From Dysgonomonadaceae bacterium zrk40 (GTDB lineage Bacteria; Bacteroidota; Bacteroidia; Bacteroidales; Dysgonomonadaceae): DNA of 64,000 nucleotides. Each line of letters opens with the position of its first letter. Within the stretch, counting starts at the first letter, position 1. Below are positions 8,761 through 18,315 of this stretch, one piece after another. Location of the stretch: NCBI GenBank assembly GCA_016916535.1, contig CP070276.1:2356001-2420000 (forward strand). Direction: 5' to 3'. The notes beneath the pieces were generated by a model, which was not told where the DNA came from, searched no databases, and saw nothing but the letters and a program-made list of their open reading frames with translations. The position numbers were made by a program, and so were the translations under genes.

Positions 8761-11454
8761 ATGAAACCCTATTACAGTCAGCCGGCAGAAGAATTGTTGC
8801 GGCAACTCAATGCGAATGCCGATACCGGACTATCGGATGAGGAAGTGAAACAACGCCTCGCAACCCATGGTCCCAATGAGCTTCAGTCGGCAAAGCAGAA
8901 ATCGCTGTTTGCCATCTTCTTCGAGCAGTTCAAGAGCAGCATGGTGGTGATCCTCTTCATTGCAGCCATCGTATCGGGTGTGATTGGCGTGATGCATCAT
9001 GAGGGGCTGACCGAGAGCTACGTGATCCTGGCCATCCTGATCATCAATGCGATCATCGGCACGGTACAGGAGCGGAAGGCACAGTCGTCGCTCGAAGCAC
9101 TGAACAGGATGAGTGCACCCCAGACCAAGGTGTTGCGTGGAGGACAGGTGGCGGAGGTGGTCTCCACCGCCATCGTGCCGGGCGACATCGTCATCCTCGA
9201 TACAGGTGACATCATCCCGGCCGATTTGAGGCTGCTGGAGGCGGTGAACATGAAGGTGCAAGAGTCGGCCCTCACCGGCGAGTCGGTGCCGGTGGAGAAG
9301 CATCACGGGCTGCTGGAGGAGGGTGAGGTGCCGCTGGGTGACCGTGACAACATGGCATTTTCTACCAGCGTAGTGACCTATGGCCGTGGAAAAGGAGTCG
9401 TGGTGGGTACCGGCATGCAGACTGAGGTGGGTAAGATCGCCCATATGCTGCAACATACCGAGAACACCGACACCCCCATGGGCAAGCGGCTCCATCAGCT
9501 GGGCCGCATCCTGGGCTACGTGGCGCTGGGCATCTGTGCCCTGATCTTCGGCGTGGGCATCCTCTATGGAAACGACTGGCTGGAGATGCTGATGATGGCG
9601 GTGAGCCTCGCAGTGGCGGCCATTCCCGAGGGGCTGCAGATCGTCTCCACCATCGTGCTGGCCATAGGCGTACAGCGACTGGTGAAGCAGAACGCCATCG
9701 TGCGTACCCTCCCCTCAGTGGAGACGCTGGGCAGCACCACGGTGATCTGCTCCGACAAGACCGGTACGCTCACACAAAATAAGATGACCATCGTGGAAGG
9801 ATGGAGTGGCGGCAACCGAATCGACTTCCGCAATGCACCGCTGCCGGAGGAGCTCGACAAAGATGAACGGATGCTGCTGATGAGCTCGCTGCTCTGTACC
9901 GATGCCCATCTGAAGATGACGGAAGTGGGAACCCACGAGACGGCAGGTGATCCCACCGAGACTGCCATCGTGGATGCGGCCTTGGAGCTGAAAATGAACA
10001 AGAACGAACTGGAAAAGCAATACCCGCGACAGGAGGAGGTTCCTTTTGACTCAGAACGAAAACGTATGGCCACCATCAACCGGATGGAGGAGGGTCAGCT
10101 GCGCGTCAACGTGAAGGGAGGACTCGACGAAGTGCTGGCAGTCACCACAAATATCCTGATGCATGGCAAGGTGCGTCCCCTTACCGACGAAGACCGGTCG
10201 ACCATCCTGGAGGAGAACCATCGCATGGCACAGTCGGCACTGCGTGTGTTGGCAGTAGCCTATCGCGACATCGACGCACTGCCTGCCGAGGTGAGCGCTG
10301 AGACGGTAGAAAAGGAGCTTGTATTTGTTGGTTTGCTCGGACTGATAGACCCTGCCCGTCCCGAGGTTGTGGAGGCTGTGATGAAGTGCCGTACGGCCGG
10401 CATCCGTCCCGTGATGATCACCGGCGACCACAAGGTGACCGCTGTGGCCATTGCCGATGAGATTGGTATTTTCAACGAAGGAGATCGTGCAATCACCGGC
10501 AGCGACCTGGCTGCGATGCCCGACGAGTCGCTGCGGCGTGATGTGAAGGACTATTCAGTATACGCGCGGGTGGCACCCGAGCACAAGGTACGCATCGTGC
10601 AGGCCTGGCAGTCGCAGGGCCAGATTGTGGCGATGACCGGTGACGGTGTGAACGACGCCCCGGCACTGAAGCAGGCCGACATCGGTGTCTCAATGGGTAT
10701 CGTGGGCACCGAGGTGGCCAAGGATGCCTCCGACGTGATCCTAACCGACGATAACTTCGCCACCATCGTGGGGGCAGTGGAGGAGGGACGCCGCATCTAC
10801 GACAACATCCTCAAGGCAATTCAATTCCTGCTCTCGGCAAACGTAGGCGAGGTGCTGCTGATCTTCATCGCCTCCATCTTCAACATCGGCAACCCGCTCA
10901 CCCCGATCCTGATCCTCTGGATCAACCTGGTGACCGACAGCTTGCCGGCACTGGCCCTCAGCATGGATCCTGCGGAGAAAGATATCATGACCCGTCGTCC
11001 GCGCGATCCAAAACAGGGATTCTTCACCAAGGGGATGATCTGGCGCATCTTCTACCAGGGTGCCACCATTGGCCTCATCTCATTGGCTGCCTATCTGATT
11101 GGACGTCGCGATGGCATAGAGGCAGGCCTGGAAGACCCGGGAGCATTGGGACGCACCATGGCATTTGCCGTATTGGGATTCTCCCAGCTGTTGCACGTGC
11201 GAAATCTGCATTCCAACAAACGCTCATCTTTCCGTACCAGTATCTTCAGCAACCTGCCATTGCTGGGCGCTATCTTCCTTTCGGCCCTGCTGCTGCTGGC
11301 GGTATTGCTGATTCCGGCCGTAAGCCGCATCTTCGGGGTGATTCCGATGGACAGCATCCATTGGCTCTATGTGGGTGCACTCTCACTGGTTCCAATCCTG
11401 GTGGTTGAACTGGTTAAATTGGTGCGGCTCAACCATACGAAAGATGAATACTGA
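8761..11454 (+). CDS. cation-transporting P-type ATPase, Ca2+-type (P2A)
   Basis: Integral inner-membrane pump, 897 aa, full length for bacterial SERCA/PMR1-like ATPases. Visible in order: N-terminal cation ATPase domain; actuator loop with LTGESVPVEK; fourth membrane helix with AAIPEGLQ, typical of the Ca2+/Mn2+ pumps; phosphorylation motif CSDKTGTLT with Asp332; KGGLDEVL in the nucleotide domain; and MTGDGVNDAPALKQADIG at the hinge. C-terminal helices include NLVTDSLPALALSMDP. Expected role is ATP-driven Ca2+ (or Mn2+) export. It is single, with a strong hairpin terminator after it, and is not part of the following oad operon. Substrate is a family inference. Confidence 0.92.
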   Translation: MKPYYSQPAEELLRQLNANADTGLSDEEVKQRLATHGPNELQSAKQKSLFAIFFEQFKSSMVVILFIAAIVSGVIGVMHHEGLTESYVILAILIINAIIGTVQERKAQSSLEALNRMSAPQTKVLRGGQVAEVVSTAIVPGDIVILDTGDIIPADLRLLEAVNMKVQESALTGESVPVEKHHGLLEEGEVPLGDRDNMAFSTSVVTYGRGKGVVVGTGMQTEVGKIAHMLQHTENTDTPMGKRLHQLGRILGYVALGICALIFGVGILYGNDWLEMLMMAVSLAVAAIPEGLQIVSTIVLAIGVQRLVKQNAIVRTLPSVETLGSTTVICSDKTGTLTQNKMTIVEGWSGGNRIDFRNAPLPEELDKDERMLLMSSLLCTDAHLKMTEVGTHETAGDPTETAIVDAALELKMNKNELEKQYPRQEEVPFDSERKRMATINRMEEGQLRVNVKGGLDEVLAVTTNILMHGKVRPLTDEDRSTILEENHRMAQSALRVLAVAYRDIDALPAEVSAETVEKELVFVGLLGLIDPARPEVVEAVMKCRTAGIRPVMITGDHKVTAVAIADEIGIFNEGDRAITGSDLAAMPDESLRRDVKDYSVYARVAPEHKVRIVQAWQSQGQIVAMTGDGVNDAPALKQADIGVSMGIVGTEVAKDASDVILTDDNFATIVGAVEEGRRIYDNILKAIQFLLSANVGEVLLIFIASIFNIGNPLTPILILWINLVTDSLPALALSMDPAEKDIMTRRPRDPKQGFFTKGMIWRIFYQGATIGLISLAAYLIGRRDGIEAGLEDPGALGRTMAFAVLGFSQLLHVRNLHSNKRSSFRTSIFSNLPLLGAIFLSALLLLAVLLIPAVSRIFGVIPMDSIHWLYVGALSLVPILVVELVKLVRLNHTKDEY

Positions 11455-11491
11455 TTACTGAAGAAAAGTCAAAGCAATTTAAAAAAAATAT

Positions 11492-11541
11492 AAATATGCT
11501 CATCTTGGTGTACAATGTGCATCAATGAGCATATTTTTTTG
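11492..11541 (+). terminator. rho-independent terminator after Ca2+-ATPase
   Basis: Twelve-base perfect arms AAATATGCTCAT (11492-11503) and ATGAGCATATTT (11525-11536) followed by a T-run, about 40 bp after the ATPase stop. Confidence 0.85.
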
Positions 11542-11549
11542 TATTTTTG
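11542..11549 (+). promoter_or_regulatory. -7 box of oadGAB promoter
   Basis: TATTTTTG matches the Bacteroidetes -7 consensus TAnnTTTG and directly abuts the preceding terminator. It lies 97 bp before oadG. No good -33 TTTG was seen. Confidence 0.5.
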
Positions 11550-11645
11550 GGTATCTAAGTGCACACGCTTTCCCGAGATCCGTTATAGTTCCAACAATTC
11601 AGGTTATGCCGGGTTATCATCTCTGGGGTGTAAAAACTAAATTCT

Positions 11646-11900
11646 ATGGAAAATATAAATGAGGCCTTAACCCTGCTGGCAATAGGGATGATCATGGTAT
11701 TTCTTATCCTCACCCTTGTGGTGGGGGTGGGCAACCTGGTAATCGGGATTACCAACCGGTATATCAGGGAAGCAACACAGCCGGCAAAGGCTACCGGTGG
11801 GGGTAAGGCAATTCAACCCCGCAAACTGGCAGCAATCGCTGCCGTGGTAGATGTGATCACCCGTGGAAAAGGGAGGGTCGACTCCATCGAGAAGCGATAA
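11646..11900 (+). CDS. oadG: oxaloacetate decarboxylase gamma chain (OadG-like)
   Basis: Small membrane subunit of the biotin-dependent sodium-pumping decarboxylase, 84 aa. One N-terminal membrane segment (about residues 8-34, LLAIGMIMVFLILTLVVGVGNLVIG) is followed by a basic, Ala-rich cytoplasmic tail (PRKLAAIAAVVDVITRGKG). Gamma chains are poorly conserved, so the call rests on topology, length and position: it is the first gene of oadG-oadA-oadB, 27 bp before oadA. It would anchor alpha to beta and help assembly. A methylmalonyl-CoA decarboxylase delta-like role is the alternative. Confidence 0.85.
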   Translation: MENINEALTLLAIGMIMVFLILTLVVGVGNLVIGITNRYIREATQPAKATGGGKAIQPRKLAAIAAVVDVITRGKGRVDSIEKR

Positions 11901-11927
11901 GAACCAAAACAAATCAAACAATATTTT

Positions 11928-13841
11928 ATGGCAAAAGAGATTAAATTCAGTCTCCTTTACAGAGACATGTGGCAATCGTCAGGAAAGTATGTCCCCACGG
12001 TGGAACAGCTCACCGAGGTGGCTCCCGCGATCATTGAGATGGGTTGTTTCGCCCGCGTGGAAACCAATGGCGGCGGCTTCGAACAGATTAACCTGCTGTT
12101 CGGTGAAAACCCCAACAAGGCGGTGCGCGACTGGACACAGCCCTTCAACGATGCAGGCATCCAGACCCACATGCTGGAGAGGGGATTGAACGGCATCCGG
12201 ATGAGCCCCGTGCCATCGGATGTACGGCGACTAATGTTCCGGGTGAAGAAGCAGCAGGGCACCGATATCGCCCGTTCGTTCGACGGTCTGAATGATCCCC
12301 GCAACCTGAAGGATTCTATTGTTTTCGCGAAGGAGGCAGGCATGATCTCACAAGCGGCGCTCAGCCTCACCGTCTCACCCGTACACACGGTGAAATACTA
12401 CACCGAACTGGCTGATACGCTGATCGGGATGGGTGCCGATGAGATCTGCATCAAGGACATGGCAGGCGTGGGACGTCCCGCCACCATCGGGCGGATCATC
12501 AAGCAAATCAAGGAGAAACATGCCAACATTCCTGTCACCTACCACGGTCATGCCGGTCCCGGTTTCCAGATGGCTTCCATCCTGGAGGCGGCTCATGCCG
12601 GTGCGGAGTATATCGACGTGGCAATGGAGCCTCTCTCCTGGGGTACCGGCCATGCCGACCTGCTGGCGGTACAGGCCATGTTGAAAGATGCCGGCTTCAA
12701 GGTGCCTGAGATCAACATGAAGGCCTATATGAAGGTGCGTTCCCTCACGCAGAAGTTCATGGATGATTTCCTGGGTTACTACATCGACTCCAAGAACAGG
12801 GTGATGAACTCGCTGTTGATCGGTCCCGGTCTGCCCGGTGGCATGATGGGCAGCCTGATGGCCGACCTGGAGAACAACCTCGCCTCTCTGAACCGCTGGA
12901 AGGTGAAGAACGGCCAACCCGAGCTGACGCAGGATGACCTGTTGGTCAAGCTGTTCGACGAGGTGACCCATGTGTGGCCCATGGTGGGTTATCCACCATT
13001 GGTGACCCCCTACAGCCAGTACGTGAAGAACCTGGCGCTGATGAACGTGTTGCAGCTCGAGAAGGGCAAGGAGCGCTGGTCGATGATCGCCGACAACATC
13101 TGGGATATGATCCTCGGCAAGTCGGGCAAGCTGCCCGGTGAGCCGGCCCCCGAGATCGTGGCGATGGCGAAGGAGCAGGGCCGTGAATTCTACACCGGCA
13201 ATCCTCAGGAGCTCTACCCCGACAAGCTGGACAGCTTCCGTGCCGAGATGAAACAAAACAACTGGGAACTGGGCCAGGATGAGGAGGAACTCTTCGAACT
13301 GGCGATGCATCCCGAACAGTACCGTGCCTACAAGTCGGGTGAAGCCAAGAAGGCTTTCGAAGCTGACCTGGCAAAACGCAAGGCAGAGGCAAGCGCACCT
13401 GCTGAAACAAACGGGGCTCCTGCTGCTGCAGTAACCTCATCCGTAGCAGAGAGTCAGTCATTCATGCCGAAGCAGCTGGTGGTGAATGTGGACAACGAGG
13501 AGTTCGTGGTTAACATCTCCTATCCGGGGAGTGGCAACAGCAGCGCACAAGCAGCACCAAAAGAGAATGCCCCCGCTGCCCCGGTGGCAGCAGCCCCGGT
13601 AACGGGTGATGTGAAGGAGGTGCTCTCACCGCTGGAAGGGAAGTTCTTCCTCACCAAGGAGTCGTCAGAGAGCCCGCTGAAGGTGGGAGATAGCGTGAAG
13701 GAGGGCGACCTGATCGGCTACATTGAGTCGATGAAGACCTACAACGCCGTCACTGCCGAGGTGAGTGGCAGGGTTACCGAGATCTGCTTCGACAACGGTG
13801 CCTCGGTCGATGAGGATGACACGCTGGTTAAACTGCAATAG
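11928..13841 (+). CDS. oadA: oxaloacetate decarboxylase alpha chain / carboxyltransferase with biotin domain
   Basis: Carboxyltransferase that moves CO2 from oxaloacetate to biotin, 637 aa. The N-terminal TIM barrel holds SLLYRDMWQSSGKYVP and the metal-site region VTYHGHAGPGFQ; then come the PYC/OADA domain, an Ala/Pro-rich flexible linker (about 490-565) and a C-terminal biotinyl domain. The biotin lysine is K603 in GYIESMKTYN; Ser-Met-Lys-Thr replaces the textbook Ala-Met-Lys-Met, a variant I recall from Bacteroidetes. It starts 27 bp after oadG and ends 2 bp before oadB. It could also act on other 2-oxo acids, but with OadB and OadG beside it a sodium-pumping decarboxylase is the best reading. 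Confidence 0.93.
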   Translation: MAKEIKFSLLYRDMWQSSGKYVPTVEQLTEVAPAIIEMGCFARVETNGGGFEQINLLFGENPNKAVRDWTQPFNDAGIQTHMLERGLNGIRMSPVPSDVRRLMFRVKKQQGTDIARSFDGLNDPRNLKDSIVFAKEAGMISQAALSLTVSPVHTVKYYTELADTLIGMGADEICIKDMAGVGRPATIGRIIKQIKEKHANIPVTYHGHAGPGFQMASILEAAHAGAEYIDVAMEPLSWGTGHADLLAVQAMLKDAGFKVPEINMKAYMKVRSLTQKFMDDFLGYYIDSKNRVMNSLLIGPGLPGGMMGSLMADLENNLASLNRWKVKNGQPELTQDDLLVKLFDEVTHVWPMVGYPPLVTPYSQYVKNLALMNVLQLEKGKERWSMIADNIWDMILGKSGKLPGEPAPEIVAMAKEQGREFYTGNPQELYPDKLDSFRAEMKQNNWELGQDEEELFELAMHPEQYRAYKSGEAKKAFEADLAKRKAEASAPAETNGAPAAAVTSSVAESQSFMPKQLVVNVDNEEFVVNISYPGSGNSSAQAAPKENAPAAPVAAAPVTGDVKEVLSPLEGKFFLTKESSESPLKVGDSVKEGDLIGYIESMKTYNAVTAEVSGRVTEICFDNGASVDEDDTLVKLQ

Positions 13842-13843
13842 GC

Positions 13844-15052
13844 ATGGGAGATATTTTTTCCAACATCGCGGAGATGACCGGGTTCAGCACCATGGGGTGG
13901 GAGACCATCCTGATGTGGCTGATCGCCTTTGTGCTGCTCTACCTGGGCATCAAAAAACAGTATGAACCGTTGCTGCTGGTACCCATCGGCTTCGGTGTGT
14001 TGCTGGCCAACCTGCCGGGGGCAGGGCTGGGCATCGTAGACACATCGCTGGTGCACAACGCCGACGGCAGCTACATGAGCCTGCTCGATATCGCCGACCA
14101 GCATGGCATCATGAACTTCCTCTATTTTGCCCTGATCAAGACCGGTATCCTGCCCCCCATCATCTTCATGGGGGTGGGTGTGCTGACCGACTTCGGACCA
14201 ATGTTGCGCAACCTGAAGCTCTCCCTCTTCGGGGGAGCGGCTCAGCTGGGCATCTTCTCGGTGCTGATGGGTGCGGTGCTGATGGGCTTCACCCTGCCGG
14301 AGGCTGCCTCACTCGGCATCATCGGCGGTGCCGACGGCCCTACGGCCATCTACACCACTATCAAGCTGGCACCTCACCTACTAGGGCCGATCGCCATCGC
14401 CGCCTACTCTTACATGGCGCTGGTGCCGGTGATCATCCCCTTCATCGCGAAGCTGCTGATGACCGAGAAGGAGTTCAAGATCCACATGAAGAAGATGGAC
14501 AAGCAGTATCCGCCGAAGCATGAGATCAAGCATATGAAGACAGTGAAGATCATCTTTCCCATCGTGCTGGGGGTAATCGTCTCGGTGTTGGTGCCCTCCT
14601 CGGCACCGCTGCTGGGGATGTTGCTCTTCGGCAACCTGGTGAAGGAAATAGGTTCCAGTACCGGTCGACTAGCCGATGCTGCCTCCGGGCCCATCATGAA
14701 CACCGCTACCATCTTCCTCGGCCTTACTGTGGGGGCAACCATGACCTCAGAGGTGTTCCTTTCGTTTCAGACGCTGGGTATCATTGTGGGGGGGCTGCTC
14801 GCCTTTGGTGTCTCGGTAGCGGGGGGTATTTTTGCCGTGAAAGGATACAATCTTTTCTCGAAGAAGAAGATCAACCCGCTGGTGGGTGCTACCGGACTGA
14901 GTGCCGTGCCGATGGCTTCACGCGTAGCCAACGATGTGGCGTTAAAGTATGACAAATCGAACCATATCCTGCAGTACTGCATGGCCAGCAATGTCTCCGG
15001 CGTGATTGGATCGGCCGTGGCTGCCGGCGTGCTGATCTCATTTCTGGGATAA
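13844..15052 (+). CDS. oadB: sodium ion-translocating decarboxylase beta chain
   Basis: Multi-spanning inner-membrane subunit, 402 aa, that decarboxylates carboxybiotin and couples this to Na+ export. The family signature GGADGPTAIY is present with Asp164, in the region where the essential aspartate of the Klebsiella enzyme lies; a second conserved stretch is NTATIFLGLTVGATM. Hydrophobic segments run throughout. It follows oadA by 2 bp, showing translational coupling, and is the last gene of the operon. A large palindrome begins about 45 bp downstream. Together with the predicted Na+-type V-ATPase at the other end of the window it suggests a sodium-motive energy economy. Confidence 0.95.
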   Translation: MGDIFSNIAEMTGFSTMGWETILMWLIAFVLLYLGIKKQYEPLLLVPIGFGVLLANLPGAGLGIVDTSLVHNADGSYMSLLDIADQHGIMNFLYFALIKTGILPPIIFMGVGVLTDFGPMLRNLKLSLFGGAAQLGIFSVLMGAVLMGFTLPEAASLGIIGGADGPTAIYTTIKLAPHLLGPIAIAAYSYMALVPVIIPFIAKLLMTEKEFKIHMKKMDKQYPPKHEIKHMKTVKIIFPIVLGVIVSVLVPSSAPLLGMLLFGNLVKEIGSSTGRLADAASGPIMNTATIFLGLTVGATMTSEVFLSFQTLGIIVGGLLAFGVSVAGGIFAVKGYNLFSKKKINPLVGATGLSAVPMASRVANDVALKYDKSNHILQYCMASNVSGVIGSAVAAGVLISFLG

Positions 15053-15074
15053 TTTCTTACCTTGTACCCAACGA

Positions 15075-15122
15075 AAGTTTCGACTTCCAAAGATTTCATG
15101 CACAGCTTAAGTTTCGACTTCC
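15075..15122. repeat. imperfect direct repeat at palindrome edge
   Basis: AAGTTTCGACTTCC occurs at 15075-15088 and again at 15109-15122, with related sequence (AAAGATTTCATG versus GATGTTTCGTG) after each. The second copy lies inside the left arm of the palindrome at 15098-15261. Confidence 0.6.
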
Positions 15123-15261
15123 GATGTTTCGTGACCCATTCCAGCTCACATGAGCTAAAAGAGTAGAACTCGCTTCGCTCAAACATCTACTCTTTTTTTA
15201 CGCTCCTTGCGAGCGATGGGTCCCCACAAAACATCAATAGGTCTCGACTTAAGCTGTGCAT
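15098..15261. repeat. 164-bp imperfect palindrome with side hairpins (MITE/REP-like)
   Basis: The ends ATGCACAGCTTAAGT and ACTTAAGCTGTGCAT are perfect 15-bp inverted repeats, and homology continues inward through GATGTTTyGTG, ACCCAT and AAAGAGTAGA, so the whole element can fold on itself. Each arm holds its own small hairpin (AGCTCACATGAGCT on the left, CGCTCCTTGCGAGCG on the right), giving a three-lobed structure. No ORF lies inside. It fills the gap between convergent oadB and the aminotransferase gene. Resemblance to a miniature transposable or REP-like element is inference; no second copy was found in this window. Confidence 0.75.
15157..15197. terminator. central hairpin of the palindrome, bidirectional terminator
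   Basis: AAAAGAGTAGA (15157-15167) pairs perfectly with TCTACTCTTTT (15186-15196), flanked by A- and T-runs, between convergent genes. It probably ends both oadGAB and the aryl-pyruvate operon. Confidence 0.7.
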
Positions 15262-15298
15262 ATTTTGTAGCAACCCTAAAAAGGTGCACAGTAAAATC

Positions 15299-16537
15299 TT
15301 ACTTCTCGATGTTCTCGCGAATGGCCTGGGCGATGAGGGGGATGCCGCGGCGGATGGTTTCCGCATCGGTATTGCAGAAGGAGACCCGCATGTGGTCGTT
15401 CTGTAGTCCCGCGGGATCAAACGTCTTGCCGGTTACGAAGACCACCCCTTTTTCAATGGCTCTCTTCAGAATGGTGGTGGAATCGGTCCCCTTTGGCAGC
15501 TGCAGCCAGGTGTAGAAGCCTCCGCGCGGTCGCTCGAAGGTGACATATTCGGGTAGGTGTGCTTCCAGTTCCGCGATCATCGTTTCCCCTCTTTTTTTGT
15601 ACTCCTCCCGCACGCGGGCAGCATAACGGTATATCTCCCCGCTGCGGATGAACTTGTCCGCCAACACCTGCGAGAGAGAGGGGGAGCAGGCGTCGATCGA
15701 CTGCTTGATCAGTTCACACTTGCGGTAGATCGCCTCCGGTACCAGCATCCATCCCAGTCGCAGGCCGGGGCCCAGGATCTTGGAGAAGGAGCCGGTGAAG
15801 CAGATGTCAATCCCCTGTGGGTTGATCGCCTTGAGGTTCTTCATCTCCTGTAGATCCTCCTCGTGAAACCAGATGTCACTGTATACATCATCTTCGATCA
15901 CCGGTATGTTCCTTCCTTGCAACAGCGCGATCATCTGTTGCTTCACCTCCATCGAGTAGATGATGCCCGCCGGGTTGTGGAAGTTGGGTGCAAAATAGAG
16001 GAACTTGGGCAGCGGAGCATCACTGTTCAGCTCCTTTGCCAGCAATGATATATCCATCCCGTCGCCCCTAAGCGGGATGGCTTGCAGCTCCGCCTGACAA
16101 GCGCGAAAGGCAGAAAGTGCCCCGATAAAGGAGGGGTTCTCCACCACTACCCGGTCCCCCGGGTCAATAAATGCCCTCGCCAGGATATGAATCGCCTGCA
16201 GCGATCCGGTGGTGATCAGCAACCGGTTTTCCTTCACCGGCAGTCCCTTTGTTTCCAGGTAGCCTGAGAGTGACTCGAGCAGGGAGGGGAGTCCGCTCGT
16301 GGGACCGTACTGCAAGGCGGTTTGCTTCTCACTTTTGGTGAGGCTGTTGTAGATGCGATCCATCTCGTCGAGCGGGAAGAGTTCGTTGCCCGGCATCCCC
16401 CCGGCGAAAGAGATGATGTCGGGGGCGGAGGCGAGGCTCATCAGGTCCCGTATCTCGGAGGAGTTGAGTGCTGCGCTGCTTTGCGCGAAGCGAGGCTGAT
16501 TGCTTGCCTGTAAACCGGGAGTGGTCATGCTGTTCAT
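15299..16537 (-). CDS. PLP-dependent aminotransferase (fold type I, aromatic/2-aminoadipate-like)
   Basis: Cytosolic aminotransferase, 412 aa, class I/II. Substrate loop and PLP-site motifs are visible: SFAGGMPGNELFP near the N-terminus, YGPTSGLPSLLESL, NFHNPAGI, and the Schiff-base lysine in GSFSKILGPGLRLGWM. It resembles the LysN/MocR-type group that acts on aromatic amino acids, 2-aminoadipate or branched substrates. It is the last gene of the iorA-iorB-paaK-ACT operon, 11 bp after the ACT gene. That context points to conversion of Phe/Tyr/Trp to aryl-pyruvates feeding IorAB. Substrate is inferred from neighbours, not from sequence alone. Confidence 0.88.
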   Translation of the reverse strand: MNSMTTPGLQASNQPRFAQSSAALNSSEIRDLMSLASAPDIISFAGGMPGNELFPLDEMDRIYNSLTKSEKQTALQYGPTSGLPSLLESLSGYLETKGLPVKENRLLITTGSLQAIHILARAFIDPGDRVVVENPSFIGALSAFRACQAELQAIPLRGDGMDISLLAKELNSDAPLPKFLYFAPNFHNPAGIIYSMEVKQQMIALLQGRNIPVIEDDVYSDIWFHEEDLQEMKNLKAINPQGIDICFTGSFSKILGPGLRLGWMLVPEAIYRKCELIKQSIDACSPSLSQVLADKFIRSGEIYRYAARVREEYKKRGETMIAELEAHLPEYVTFERPRGGFYTWLQLPKGTDSTTILKRAIEKGVVFVTGKTFDPAGLQNDHMRVSFCNTDAETIRRGIPLIAQAIRENIEK

Positions 16538-16548
16538 TTCTGTCGCGT

Positions 16549-16974
16549 TTACATTTGATAAAGATCGCTGCCGGAGAGTAATTCCAGCTTGTGTTGCTGC
16601 AGCACGGCGCCCACGCGACTGATGTCAGCACTGCGGATTACTGCCAGTGCCACGTTGCTGTTGGAGAAGGCGTACATGTAGTCCACGTTGATCTGTTCAT
16701 CAGTAAGGATCTGCAGGATCCGGTGGAGAGACCCGGCCCGGTCGGGCATCTTCGCACAGACCACCTCGGTGAGGCCCACCGTGAAGCCGGCCTGTTCGAG
16801 TGCTTCCTTGGCTCTCTCCGGTCGTCCCACCACCATGCGTACCATGCCATAATCGGCAGTCTCAGCCACGGTGAGGGCTGTGATGTTGACGTCGTTCTCT
16901 GCCAGGATGCGGGTCAGCTCTGTAAGTCGTCCCGACCGGTCTTCCAGGAACACGGATAATTGTTTGATCAGCAT
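16549..16974 (-). CDS. tandem ACT-domain protein
   Basis: Small cytosolic protein, 141 aa, made of two ACT domains and nothing else: residues about 3-65 (LSVFLEDRSGRLTELTRILAENDVNITAL) and about 70-135 (AKMPDRAGSLHRILQILTDEQINVDYMYAF). ACT domains bind amino acids, so this is probably an amino-acid sensor or an allosteric partner of an operon enzyme. It sits between paaK (42 bp upstream) and the aminotransferase (11 bp downstream). Similar ACT proteins accompany phenylacetate-CoA ligase and IOR genes in other anaerobes. No DNA-binding domain is present. Confidence 0.88.
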   Translation of the reverse strand: MLIKQLSVFLEDRSGRLTELTRILAENDVNITALTVAETADYGMVRMVVGRPERAKEALEQAGFTVGLTEVVCAKMPDRAGSLHRILQILTDEQINVDYMYAFSNSNVALAVIRSADISRVGAVLQQHKLELLSGSDLYQM

Positions 16975-17016
16975 AATGTTTTTGCTTTCAGCGGTTTGAA
17001 AATTCGTTTTCGCGGG

Positions 17017-18315
17017 TTATAAGTGACGTTCGTCGATGATCCGCTGCGCCTTTCCTTCTGAGCGTGCGATGCTGTAGGGTTCCACCAGGCGGATGGTGGC
17101 GCTGATGCCCAGGAGGCTGCGGATGCTGTGGTCGATGCGCCGGCGGATGCCCTCCAGTTCGCGGATGCTGTCGGACCAGTTCTGCTGATCCACCTCCACC
17201 CGTATCTCGAGCGTGTCGAGGTTGTGCTCCCGCCGCACGATGAGCTGGTAGTGGGGAGTGGTCTCCGCTATCTCCATCAGCACCGACTCCACCTGTGAGG
17301 GGAAGACGTTGACGCCGCGGATGATCAGCATGTCGTCGGTACGTCCCAGGCACTTCTCCATTCGCACCAGCGTACGCCCACAATCGCATTTCGTGCGGTG
17401 CAGCCGTGTCAGGTCGCGTGTGCGGTAGCGCAGCAGCGGCATCGCCTCCTTGCTCACCGTCGTGAAGACCAGTTCGCCCAGCTCCCCGTCGGGCAGCACC
17501 TCCAATGTTTCAGGATCGATGATCTCCGGGATGAAGTGATCTTCGAACACATGGTTGCCGCATTGACATTCACACTCCATTGAAACGCCGGGGCCAATCA
17601 CTTCGCTCAGCCCGTAGATGTCGTAGGCTTTGATGTGCAGCAGTTTCTCAATCTCACGACGCATCTCACCGGTCCAGGGTTCCGCCCCAAACACCCCGAT
17701 GCGAAGGCGCACATCGTCGGGTGAGATGCCCTCTTTGAGGAGGCTTTCCCCCAGGTGTGCCGCATAGGAGGGGGTGCAGGCCAGCACCGATGCCCGGAAG
17801 TCGGTCATGAACTGCAACTGTTTCTTTGTGTTGCCTGTGGAGATGGGAATCACGGTGGCACCGATCTTCTCGGCGCCGTAGTGCAGTCCCAGTCCCCCTG
17901 TAAAGGGGCCGTAGCCATAGGCGATCTGGATGGTGTCGCCACTGTGGACACCGGCCATGGTGAGGCTGCGGGCCACCACCTCCGCCCATAACTCAATGTC
18001 GGCACGACTGTAACCCACCACGGTGGGCTTGCCGGTGGTGCCGCTGGAGGCATGTATCCGCACCACCTCGCTTTGGGGCAGGGTGAACAGACCGAAGGGA
18101 TAGTTGTCGCGCAGGTCCGTCTTGGTGGTGAAGGGGAGCAGCTTCAGCTGCTCCACGCTCCTGATGTCGCCCGGTTCCATGCCGAGTTCCATCAGTCGGT
18201 TGCGGTAGAAGGGCACGTGGTTGTAGATCCGTCGGACCATTGCCTGCAGGGCGCTTCCCTGCAGCTCTTGCATCTGTTGCCTGTCGGCACACTCTCGTTG
18301 TGGGTTCCAGATCAT
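17017..18315 (-). CDS. paaK: phenylacetate-CoA ligase family (aryl-acetate-CoA ligase)
   Basis: Adenylate-forming enzyme of the PaaK family, 432 aa, full length. The ATP-binding P-loop is [16 protein letters not shown]; later come [22 protein letters not shown] and the C-terminal AMP-binding subdomain starting near [17 protein letters not shown]. It joins aryl-acetates to CoA, or may be run in a recycling direction in a fermenter. Its start overlaps the iorB stop by 4 bp (ATGA), which ties it to the indolepyruvate oxidoreductase whose product is aryl-acetyl-CoA. Substrate (phenyl-, hydroxyphenyl- or indole-acetate) cannot be read from sequence. Confidence 0.92.
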   Translation of the reverse strand: MIWNPQRECADRQQMQELQGSALQAMVRRIYNHVPFYRNRLMELGMEPGDIRSVEQLKLLPFTTKTDLRDNYPFGLFTLPQSEVVRIHASSGTTGKPTVVGYSRADIELWAEVVARSLTMAGVHSGDTIQIAYGYGPFTGGLGLHYGAEKIGATVIPISTGNTKKQLQFMTDFRASVLACTPSYAAHLGESLLKEGISPDDVRLRIGVFGAEPWTGEMRREIEKLLHIKAYDIYGLSEVIGPGVSMECECQCGNHVFEDHFIPEIIDPETLEVLPDGELGELVFTTVSKEAMPLLRYRTRDLTRLHRTKCDCGRTLVRMEKCLGRTDDMLIIRGVNVFPSQVESVLMEIAETTPHYQLIVRREHNLDTLEIRVEVDQQNWSDSIRELEGIRRRIDHSIRSLLGISATIRLVEPYSIARSEGKAQRIIDERHL

